Part shown: positions 1-11,600 of the stretch, piece by piece
How positions within the stretch are numbered: the stretch's first letter is position 1
Layout of the letters: each line of letters begins with the position of its first letter
NCBI RefSeq assembly: GCF_963576615.1
Contig: NC_088708.1
Span: 58,763,196 to 58,827,195 of the forward strand
From: Watersipora subatra
Lineage: Eukaryota; Bryozoa; Gymnolaemata; Cheilostomatida; Watersiporidae
Direction of reading: 5' to 3'
DNA length: 64,000 nucleotides
Translations under genes and position numbers: made by a program
The notes under the pieces: model-generated
Databases searched by the model: none
What the model saw: the letters and a program-made list of their open reading frames with translations, nothing else
What the model was told of the DNA's origin: nothing

Positions 1-819
1 TGTGCTCGCATAGAGACTGTAACTATCAGCTGTTGTTGTATGACTCACATGGTTGCTACTGAGTTAACTACTACCCTCTTTTTGTCTAGTTGAATGGTCT
101 CCGTACTGTTCCAGGAAGGGTTGCGACTCTGGTAAATTTTAGTCATGGTTAAGGTGACAGCTGTACTGAGACCTTGTCTTGTTTAACATGTTCATCTGTA
201 GTGCTAACAAGTGCTTAACTAATAATACCCTAGGTTACCAGGCAATGTTACCTTTATTGAAGAGTTATGTAAATTTACCGGTAACACGCTATGCATCATT
301 AGGATTTGATATTATATGTTGTTACTAATATGTTATGTTACTCACACTCTTGATTATTTTGTGCCCTCAATATCTATCTATAAGCTTTTTATTTATGTGA
401 TTGTTGTGGTAGGTGCATATATTTGTTCTCTTTAATTCCTCCACGTAATAGGGTGTTGGGCACAGCCTTTGTGTCAGTCAACATTCGATGCTAGCACAAA
501 AGGCCTGTTTATAGGTTTCAATACATTTTATCTTTTACTGACCCCCTCATGCCTAACTCTGGTTAATGTATTGTGGTCACACCAAGGGAGATCTGCATCC
601 AGACAACACAACTACCACAGTCAGCCATATTATGGTTATGTCACAATTTTATGCTTATAAATAATATTAAACTTTATCGATATTAGTTATTTATAAATAA
701 CTAATTTTATGTAATAATAAATATGTATCTATATATTTCTCAAAGTTTGCCGTTTGTAGGATTGATTGTCTGGATATAGATCTTAAAATCTTGGAATAAA
801 TAATCCATACCGAAGAAGC

Positions 820-897
820 ATCGATCTCGGACTCTGCCGTTCACCAGTCTGACACCTTACCCACTAGACTACAGAAATCGAATTGCTAGATTGCCAA
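820..897 (-). repeat. tRNA-derived SINE head (fragment)
   Basis: Read on the minus strand the segment has an A-box-like TAGTCTAGTGGG and, about 35 bp later, a weak B-box-like GAGATCGATGC. This is the split RNA polymerase III promoter layout of a tRNA. It lacks a convincing acceptor stem, so it is more likely a degraded SINE head than a tRNA gene. Confidence 0.4.
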
Positions 898-1009
898 TAC
901 GTATAGGTCATTATATGAGAGCAAATACCTAACTGTTTTGCGTATGACGCGGGTCATAGCATAACGTCACGAGAAGCTGTTTGCTCACATTATTAAACTG
1001 GCTAATAGC

Positions 1010-1176
1010 ACCAACTTTCACTACTTCTCATTGTTTATAAGACAAAACACTTTTCTCATGATATGTAGTTTAAAAGTTAGAATGGCAAATGTTGTTATAT
1101 GTTAAATACAAATCAGTTTTCTGTCCAAAGTCTCTTCTATTACCCGGGCAACGCCGGGTGGCACAGCTAGTATATA
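1010..1176 (+). repeat. Dispersed repeat, copy 1, with CCCGGGCAACGCCGGG terminus
   Basis: The sequence is closely repeated at 46155-46312. Shared blocks include TCATGATATGT, AGAATGGCAAATGTTG and the terminal ATTACCCGGGCAACGCCGGG followed by CACAGCTAGTATATATA. A common 3' end running into TA repeats suggests the tail of a LINE- or SINE-type retroelement. A more diverged terminus, ATTACCCGGGCAACTCC, lies near 30216. The family cannot be named from the sequence alone. Confidence 0.6.
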
Positions 1177-1826
1177 TATTTTTTTGTTCACCCATAACGA
1201 GTATAATTTCTTAAAAGTCATATCTTCAGTTGTTAGAGTTGTCTACCCTTAAAAAACCTTCATGGGGGGATAAATACTCTGCGTTATCGTGTTTGTGACA
1301 AGTAAAGTCCGATTTTGCGTTTAATGATTAGGTTGAAAGAAGCAGTGATGAGGGTAAAACATTGGCAGCTGATTTACTCTTATTTTTGTCTGAATGTTTT
1401 ATAGTCAGTTTGGTAAGAAGTGCTGAACTAATATTCCATTGAAGAATATTAGCAATAATATGTGTATGCATAAAATTTAAAGAAAAAGTTAATATCATTA
1501 ATTATACTTGTTTTAGTTTGTATAGGATTTAAATATTTAGTTTATATTATGAATTATTACTGATCATGATAAAAAATTGAAAGAAATAATATGTTGCAAC
1601 AGCAACTGAGGATTAATTGGTTTTGTCGTCAAATTGCTTAGCTTATGCATTTTAGATTAGTAAAAATATTTACTAACTGTACCCATTTGTTCAACTAACA
1701 ATAGTTTTTCAGGTTATATTCTTTGTTATAATTTCCTATTTTGACTGTTTTTATATTGTGACTCTATCATATCGTACCATGCTTTTGATGGATGTTTGGT
1801 TTTTGCTGATCTCCTTAAGGTATGCC

Positions 1827-2563
1827 GTAAATTCTGGCATGCAAGTCAACCCGGGCATAAGTCGAGATCTAAAGTTTGGTTTAAAAATCCTGGTTGTGCT
1901 ATGTACCTGCCATATAAGTGGGCGGACCCCCTTCTCTGGCTCAAATTGTTCAGTTGACATCAGAGCTGGGCGAACTGTAGATGAGCGAACAGCATTCATT
2001 GTTTTTTGGTGCTGGCGACAATATGTACCATTAACAAAAGAACGAGAGACGACAGTTTTAGTGAAGACCATGAGGCGCAAAAAACAATGCTTCACCACCA
2101 TCGTTCTTGCTCGCCTCACCAATAGAACAAAGCTGCCACCTTTGGTAATATATACATTTCTAACTGAAAATCCAGGCCGCAAGATGGTTTTCTGTCAGGA
2201 AACGTAATTCAGTGGATGAGTTAAATGGATTACTGAAGCGTGAGCTTGTGGGCAGATACTACGAAAAAAGCATTATATTCGAAAAAACACATTCCCGAAG
2301 AGAACCGTAGTGGTGACCATTTGAATGGGGAAGAATGGACTTAGTGTTTGATCCATCTCATGTTGAGTAGGATTACTAGTATTTTACTATTTATAAATAA
2401 ATCCCTCTATGTCATATCATGTAATTTTGATTTGCAATGGTTTTTTTAAGTTAAATTTTACTAGAGTTTGTGTCATAAAAAACGTAACCACCGTATAAGT
2501 CGAGGATGAATTTCTTAGCTCAAAATTTGGTGTCAAATTTTCGACTTTTATGCCGGAGTTTAC
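1827..2563. mobile_element. Possible DNA-transposon remnant with short inverted ends
   Basis: A 23-bp segment at 1827-1849 matches the reverse complement of 2541-2563 at 17 of 23 positions. Further inside both ends lie the paired words 'ataagtcgag' (near 1856 and 2496). Terminal inverted repeats with internal copies of a 'cgacttat' word are common in Tc1/pogo-type non-autonomous elements. Flanking TA dinucleotides are present but at unequal distance, so the exact termini are uncertain. The interior open frames resemble no known transposase. Confidence 0.35.
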
Positions 2564-2634
2564 ACTATGTATTTCTGTATTGCTTATGTGAAGCATCGTA
2601 CGTTTGTATTTCCTGTTTGTGTATGCGCTTTCAG

Positions 2635-5600
2635 AGGTCTTCCAAGAAGCCTTATTGTTGGTGCTGTCATAGCCCTAGTCTCTGGAATGGCTGTCGCACT
2701 CTCCGTCCTTGGCAACAATCAGGGCTCTCTTGTTGGTGTGGCTATATCAGCTTCACTCCTTCCACCGGCTGTAAACTGCGTAGGTTGACTTTTGATTAGC
2801 ATCTGTCAACCCTTCATTCAGCCAGTTTGTTGGACTGAATCCAGTTTTCTTATGCCTTTATACTGTAAACTTCATATTTGATTTTGATAAGCAAGGAACA
2901 AATATCTACTGTCTGATCAAGCAATGCCAAAATGTGGCTAGTAATGGAGACGGCTAGTTGCTCGTAGAGCTACAAGCTCTGCCTGGTATAAAGATCTTAT
3001 CATAGTCTTGCATTTTATGTTGTTTTAGGGGCTTTTATGGGCTTACTCTCTACAATCTGCCATATCTTACCTGGTGATGCCTCAATACAATAACACTGGT
3101 ATGGGGGCTCCTCGTGTCTCTGTGGTAAGTTTTTCATAACTTTTTCTAAAAGGAATGTCTTTCTATGTTTCTTATTAAACTTGCATATCGTGGGCTGAGC
3201 GCAAAATTGTTGTAACTTCCTTTGTTTTATATGAAGTTACAACAATTTTGCGCTCAGCCCACGATATAGTAGTTGATAGCGATATGTGGTGCTTTAATGC
3301 ACCTCATATCCCTATCACCTTATGCTTAGGTGGTTTATATGTTGACATCTCAAACAAGCAATAACAACTCATTTTACTAATAGTTTGGTTTTTTGAAGCA
3401 CCATATTTGATGTGCTAAGAACACTTTGTCCAATTGATTCAGTTTTATGCATATATTTACTTATTTATTCATTTCAGATTTTATTTAGAGATCAGAGCAC
3501 GTAATGTGAGTATTAAAGGAGTAGTTGTAGTTCGAAAACATAATCAAAGACCTATTAACAAAACAAACATTACAAACAACTTAACATGCTCATCTCTAGC
3601 GCTAGTAGGCATTATAATATTATAGTAAAGACTTCCATTATTTGATGAATATTTATGACTATGTAGTTCATATTATCCCACGACCAAACAAGAGTGAAAC
3701 GATTGATTGGGAGAATTATGATAAATGCACATGTGCACACAACTCCCGAAAAATTATCCGTTAACGGCCGTCACCAAATCCTTGCAACGAAATCCTATCA
3801 ACAAATTTAACTATTTTTCAGTAAAGTCGTTTAAGTATAATAATGATATAAAACGCATATAAACCTATTTAAATATGTTACCAAGCCTTTGAAAGGGTAC
3901 CGCAAATTCCTAAAACTAACCCATCTGATCGGATTCTACACAAATAGACAGATTTTTTGGACGAAAGTCGCCACAAAACGCTTGAAAAGCTTAGATTAAT
4001 AAAAGTTAAGACCGAAAATTGAAACGCCGGGCGACAGAGAATAGAACGATAGTCTTGCGCGTTTCAAGAAAAAAAACGTGCACTTTTCACCAGTCTATAG
4101 CATTGTCAAATTGCCGAATGTTTCGGCAATTAATATAGGAGTACAGAAATCGTTTCATTCTTGCCGATTTCAATTTTTTCATTTTCATTTGCCGACACAT
4201 TTGAATACTTTCGTATTTTAACTGATGCCCAACGCAGTGTAAGTAAAGCAACTGACGATGATATTTTTTAACGTTTCTTATGAGATTATTACAATAATTG
4301 ATTATAAGTTTGGATGACTACGGAACAATGACTACGTAGTACAGATTTTCTAAAAACCTATATAAATATCACAACTTCGTGATATTGTTAGCTATGCCAT
4401 TTTGAAATTTAAAAAAATTGTGCTTTGGTTTTGTATTATTATTATATAAATAATATTGGTTATTCTAATAATATCAGTGCATTTTACTTCTAATATTGGC
4501 CAATATTGCATTTCTCTTTTTGCAGGAGAGATATAAACATATAATATTTTCCTTTCATTATTGCTATTTGTTGTATATAATAACACCCACACCCAGTACA
4601 TTACAGCTACTATTGCAGTTATCCTATTTGACTGCTAATATTGCATTTCTCAACCATCTGTACCCTTTCTTTTTCCAATATCACTTTAGTGGTGGGCTGT
4701 ATGACAGTGGAATTTCTAGTTTTAGTTTTATTGTTCTGGACATTTTGTGAATTGATGAGTTTCGCAAAATAACAATTTATTTTATTAAGAGTTAAACAGG
4801 TAATAATAAGCGCCATGTCTGGCTGAATCCAGAGTTGGGGTAAAGAATTGCTTAAAATGGAAATCGAACCCATGACATCGGGCTTAGTAGCTTAACATTT
4901 TCGCACCTCCACGAGTTGACTGCCTTATGACCTTCCCAAATAATTGTACGCATATTTATCCTTTGTGTATTCTCACTTTATCAGCACACCTGACAACCCC
5001 TCACATTGGACACTGGACTGCCAGTGATTAATACAGAGAAACAAAGCAATTGCAGAAAATATTTCACCTATGCTTTACCCATTTACTCTAATGTTAAGGA
5101 AAGTCATAGCACGAATGTACCGATTTGTAATCACTCGATTTAGAAATCAAACTTGTTAGAGCAGTCTCAGACAGGTGATAGTTGGTCAGCTGTCGTTACT
5201 ATTTAGAAGCAGTGCACGCGTAGAGCATTCCGATAAATACTTTACTTTTAAGCTGAAGGTTATTCGACACCATTTAAAATTAAGTTTACTTATAAACAAT
5301 ACAATTATAATATTTCATTCTTCAGCAATGATTTTGATGTTAGTATAGCAAAAAACCAGTTTTTGAAATAAAAATATCGGTGAGAAGATCCTGGCTGTGG
5401 TGTATGGAGGCCGTTTTGTCAGTGAAACGTCTGGTGTATGAATTATCAATGCTGCAGACTAGCAATGTCTGAATGTGGGACAAATAATCATGTTGCCCAT
5501 CACTCTCGTCGTTATTGTTATTACTTTCAGCATTACTTACCATGCATCGTACCAGGCATTTTAATAGCTTATAAGTATAATAAGTAACAAAACTTCATAG

Positions 5601-8600
5601 TAAAAATAAGATTATCACTAGTGGTACTTACTGAACACTGCTATAAGTTATCGGTCTTACGACCACCTTACAGCGTCAATCTTCTGCAAATGTAGAGCAA
5701 GATCAAAGCAGATTGTACGAATACTAAATATTCTGTATAGGTGTTTATGGGTCGCATTAATTTTCAACTGGGGGTTATTAGATTAATAGGCCGGCAGATC
5801 TCATCTTGTGGATTGAGTTAGCAATGGATTCTTCTTTACTTCAACTAGAAATTTACAAATTGTCAAAAGTTATATTTCAAAAACCAATCAGTTTTAGGTA
5901 TTAAAGTTTTGAATGAATAATCAATAGATCGACCGAGTGGGTTCAGTATAATCGTTCCTAGCATTTGTTCCCGGTTGATATTGAGCAAATACCTTTTTTT
6001 GCATTTTTGCAACTTGAAAATGTCGAGAAAACCTAGTATTTGATGAAAATACACAAGTTATTATTGAAACCCTAATTGAAAATGATTTGTGCTACTGAGA
6101 AGGCATTAATTTTTTTGTCGGTTGGTTTGCATTCAAATTGATAAACACTCCGGGCCATCAATATCTGTTCATGCCAAATTGTCATGAAATATTAACAGCT
6201 GCCTTTTCTCTGCAGGTGTACACAATTCCCAATCATACAACACAATTGCTATTTTCAAATAAGGTGTAGTATTTTTACCTTTATGGTTAGTTCAATGTAT
6301 GTGAAGGAAAAAAGAGAACATTTGAGTCGCTGTACACTCTGTAATCCCACTTTGTACTTTCACTTGTACTTGCACTACATACACTCTGTATTCTTATTGC
6401 TCATAATCTGTACTTTCACTGTACATACTCTGTACTCTCACTGTATATGCTCTGTGCTCTCAGTACTGTACTCTCATGTCTACTATTTAACCATATCTAC
6501 TAGTTAATCATGTCTACTAGTTAACCATATCTACTAGTTAACCATGTTTACTAGTTAACCGTATCTACTAGTTAACTGTATTTACTAGTTAACTGTATCT
6601 ACTAGTTAACCGTATCTACTAGTTAACCGTATCTACTAGTTAACCGTATCTACTAGTTAACCGTATCTATTAGTTAGCCATATCTACTAGTTAACCATGT
6701 CTACTAGTTACTCGTATCTACTAGTTAACCATGTCTATCAGTTAACTGTATCTACTAGTTAACCATGTCTACTAGTTAACTATATCTACTAGTTAATTAT
6801 GTGTACTAGCTAACTATATCTACTAGTTAACCGTATCTACTAGTTAACCATATCTACTAGTTAACCATGTCTACTAGTTAACTACATGTATATCGACTAG
6901 TTAACCATTTCTACCAGTTAACCATGTTTGCACTAGCTAGTCACTGACTAGTGATCACACTGTTTGTAGCTGATATAGTCTTTGGATATCACCTGTATGT
7001 ACCAGAATATTACATATTTACAATCAGAGGCGCTCTGCGCTGGGAGGTATTCCACTTTCTATCTGCACTAATTTTGTATCCGTAGCATACACCTAGACCA
7101 TATTTAAGTGTATTTATTGTCATTCATACCTGAACTAATGCGTTACCTATCCTTCGTAAAACTAAAAAGGTATCTTCAAATTTCAAATACCTTGGAAGCA
7201 ATGATGTATTATACCGGGCTAATCATACATCTATGTTACGCTAGTGATTCACAGCTGTCTTTTCGCAGAACTATGTCGTATGTATTGCTCGCTTGCTCCA
7301 TTTGAATACCTATGACTCAAGCACACCTGCTAGCTCTGTCACTAGTAACAATTATTTTAATACTGAGTGAGTTTGATGCATACATTAGTTTTGTCAAGTT
7401 TTCCTTGTTATAAAAAATCTAACTGACTCAACATCTCCACATCTACATATCCCTGAGAGGGAAAGGTTATACATGTTTTATCTAATTTTACTAATGACAT
7501 GCACAAAAAATGTCATTTGAATAAACCGAAATATGATAATAGCTGCACAAGGACGACACAATCACAAACAATAATACAATAGAGCAGTATTATTGTTATA
7601 AATATTGTGATGTTTTTGCAGGCCTAATATATTTGATGGGGGAAAATCATACTATAGGTATGCAATGTATCCTGTGAACTAAATTTTATAGTGTGTTATG
7701 ATTTCATTTCATGTGTAGGTGTGCTTCTCGACAGTTTTTTTTCTGAAAAGGAAGTGCCTACAACATGGACCACTAATAAGCGAAATTTGTCAAAATAAAG
7801 TTTCCATTTCTATTTATATCCTTTTGTCAATGTACTACTCAGGTTGGTTCAAAATGATTTTGCATCTATATCTAATAGCAGGGAACATTTTACCGGAAGC
7901 AATTGTTAATGTGTTTAATTCTCTGTTATGCACATGTGAAAATATCATAATAGTTTTGTACAAGAAAACTAGCAGTCATTATAATAATCACCGAATCAGC
8001 AGAGATAGACTTGTCGTGTCTGTGTCTATACAGACGCGAGGCGCTCTGGGCTTTTTTTAGACAAGCTATTTAAAGCATTTCTCAGATATTTGAGTATCGC
8101 GTGTCATCCTATGTAGCAAGTATTATTCTCTCACCTGTTTTAGGTTACAGCAAGTTAAGATATTAAATGTTCATCGGTGATATGTCATCTCATTAGATGT
8201 CTTGTTTGGACAATCCTTTTCATTTTGATTGCTTGGAATAACTTTTAATAAAAATACAGAGTGTATAAATATTTGATAAAATCGTGTTAAACCCGATGTA
8301 CAGCCCCTTTCTGTAACATTTTCTCATCCAAGCGGTAAAGCAGTGTTACGGTACCACACTTTCATACAGGATGCCGTGGAAATCACTGGGGATGATATGA
8401 CTTGTGACCTTCTCTATAACAACACCTACGTACCCTACTTTACTTGTAATATGGCCCAAGAAACTTTCTACCTCGGCCTCATTAGTCTTCTGCTCACCGT
8501 TCTCAACATAGGCATCATTGTTGCTGCCGCCATGTGCTGTCTCAAGGTGTGTATGCATTGCATTGTATGTAAAGTATTTCTCTATTGATGTGGACACGCG

Positions 8601-11600
8601 TGTATAGCTTAGCCGGGCCTATGGGAGGGACTTAACATAATACTGCCTGATAGTTGCAGAATATTGCGTGAGCCCCCTGTGGACATAAAGATCTAGGAGT
8701 TGATTACAGAAGCTAACTTGGCTGTACTTTTCTATGCTTCGTGATGCGTATCTCTAAAGAGTTACGCTACATAACACAGGCCACGGCATACTTTTTAGTG
8801 TGCCTTTTACATAGCACAAGTTCAGTTTTGTTAATATATAATAAATATATTATTAACAAATATTACAAATAAATATATTGTTACGCTGGTTTTTAGCCAA
8901 AGTTAAAGTGGTTTTGGTTACAAGACATGGTAGAACTCTCCTTTTAAAAGGAAGTGTGTCTTTAAGGATGCTCAAAGCTTAAACCAGAAATAACATCTGT
9001 TTGGTTTGATTTAGGTCAAAACCAATTGTAGATTTGCCTCCCTTGGTGCGCCCTTTATCTGATAGGACGGTGAAATGATGACTTCTGTATATGTTTTAAT
9101 TGCTAAGTAAGAAATACATTATGTACGAGTTGATAGCGAAAAATTGCAAGTTTTGTCCGTTTTCATGTTTTAGTGGAGTTAAAAATGGAATATTTTCATG
9201 TGTTTTTCAGTCATATTTAAACAAATTTGATAAAAATATAAAGACAAGTAATATTAAATATTGTGGACTTTAGAATTAATGCCATAGCAATATAATATTG
9301 CTCATATTAATAAACAGCCACACACAAACTTGAGTTCTTGAGCAATACACATCTAAAGTATTAGTATAAGGAAAAATGACAAGTATTAAGTGGTAAGATA
9401 TATTTTGATGAACAAAATGATTTGGTAATGTTGCACTACCCTCGTATTAATTCTTTTAGTTGGTCGAGTAGATTGTTGGCTACATAAATATATAACAACA
9501 GACTTTGCATTGTCCTTGACCATGCTACTGCCTAAGCACAAGCATTCCAAACATATATTATTTGTTTCATGAGGAAATTACTCCTGATTTTATTAAAATG
9601 AAATTGTTTGTCAAATGATAATTAGGGCAAACTTTTTATTGACCTCAAAATCAGAAAAATTGACCTTATTGTTCTGGGAACTTGGCTTTATTGACTTTAA
9701 ATTTAAAAACATCATTTTCTAATTAATTAACAAATTGAGCTGTCCAAGTGTAGTTTGAAAACATAACATTAATACATGTAGCTACATATTGGATGCATTG
9801 CATGCTGCTGGTAAGAACTTTTGCGTTGACTGGTTTGGCTGTTCCACTTGTTTCTTGTGCTTGGCAGTTTTCTGATGGCTTTCCACACAAAATCGTTTAG
9901 AAGACTTTACCACACAACTGCAAACTTTACAATACAGGTCATTGCCTGATGTCTTGGTGAACTCGGTAGGAAACTTTTATAATCTGACGAACCTTCCCAT
10001 GAGCTGATTGCTTAGCTTTTGGCATCTTTTCTAGTGTAAAACTGATTGCATACTAGTCATATAATTGGGCATGCTATAAATATCAACAAGTGGCTTGAGC
10101 AGACTTCATCATGCCATGTTGACTCATCCTATACATAATGAATAAAGCAAGAGGAGAAAAATCACCAAATTTCCATTTTGGAAAGGTAAATACCCAAATA
10201 CTTTAGTAAAGGGAAATTCTGAATTCCTAGTATGCATAAAAAAGGAAAATTGACTCAAAAATATAAAAATTGACCTAAAAGATAAAAATGGACGTAAAAG
10301 ATCAAAATTGACAATTTATTGACCTTATAACTTGGCTATTTATGTACCTAGGGTGCTCATATGTGGTATTTTTGTGTTTTAAAGTGATCCACACATGTAA
10401 AAAATTAACTTTATTGACAAAAGTTTGCCCTAGTGATAATTTTGACTTGACCGCTATCACATTTTTTAAGAATGCATTGGCTAAAGTTGTTGCGTTCATC
10501 GTTTAACACCAATGTACTGTTTTAAATATATGCTGAATGGTATTATAACTCAGCCTTCAATATCCTGTCAGATTGACACACAATGCTTTGAATCGACAGG
10601 TAAAGCAAGTATCTCCCAGAGCTAGTGTCTCTAATGAGCAGGTGTTTTGGACCAAACACATGAAAGTAGCAAAGCACTACAATACAACAGTGCGCCCATC
10701 TACAGACTACTGGACAACCATGGTTAAGGAAATGAAGGCCAACTTGAAGGTACTGTCATTAGATGTCTTTATAATGTGTTTACATGTGATAGAACATGAT
10801 TTGAACTCTAATTGAGGTGGTCAGTGTAAATTGTAGGTACTGTTGCGGAGTATCATCAACTCTAGATGACGCAATGTCATCAACTATAGATTTGGAGCGT
10901 GTTTAAACATGTTGAAAGCTGAAATATTTATCTTATGTAATACTCTAGCATTCGGCCATGCTTTATGATATACATGTACAAGTGCGCTGATATGTTCAGA
11001 CAAGTGCCGCCCTTTAATATACAACAGAGCTATTTCTGCTGATAAATGTGTCAAGAGAATGTCTCATCCTTCAGGTTTTATCCAAAGCCCTTCAAAGGGT
11101 GGGTCAGTGAGAGCCGTTTGTTTACAATGTAAAAAATGCAAGCCATACTAGTTAATGATGTTTAGCAATAATCAATCTACATCCTTCTAAAACCAAAGTC
11201 AGAATGATCTGTCTAGTATTATCTGTAGGTTACAGATGAAGAAGCAGAGAGAATCCTAGATGATGGTCGTAATGCAGTGAGTATCTGTTGGTTACAAACA
11301 CTCTTTTTAAATACTTTAAACTGTGTGTTCCATTATTTTCACCATCCCTACTAGCATCATGTGTGACAAGTGGCAGAGCTACAAGGAGGAAGTCAACAAC
11401 AATGAGTTGTGGGAAAAAGTTGATCGAGTGAGCATTTTAGCGTATAGATTTTCATGTCGTAGCTATCAAAGTCGCAACTCTAACAAAGCAGCGAAGAGCA
11501 ATGGAAAAGCAATGGAAACAACACTTTTTTTGATATAATATTTTAAGTGAAATAAAGGCATTCTATAAAGCAGTCATCTTTATAAGGTTACTAATCATAT

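Larger units (their letters stand above)
1..2634. other. Upstream flank or intron of the DUF389 gene, repeat-rich
   Basis: No exon can be supported here. The first DUF389 exon in the window starts inside a codon, so earlier exons lie in this stretch unrecognised or before the window. I looked for the conserved N-terminal hydrophobic part of the family and did not find it. What can be seen are a tRNA-like segment on the minus strand near 825-895, a dispersed-repeat end at about 1010-1176, and a possible DNA-transposon remnant at 1827-2563. The open frames on both strands at 1751-2207 have no recognisable protein signature. Confidence 0.5.

Noticed and set aside
90..132. Short open stretch between 'tttgtctag' and 'gtaaat' as an upstream DUF389 exon
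   Set aside because: Splice-like borders but no similarity I could recognise; chance matches of this size are common.
1751..2207. Long open frames on both strands of the same segment
   Set aside because: Mutually overlapping, no recognisable domain in either, and inside a probable transposon remnant.
6217..6264. Candidate 48-bp DUF389 exon with good splice borders
   Set aside because: It is phase 0 at both ends, so it cannot supply the missing base before 8344, and its product shows no family resemblance.
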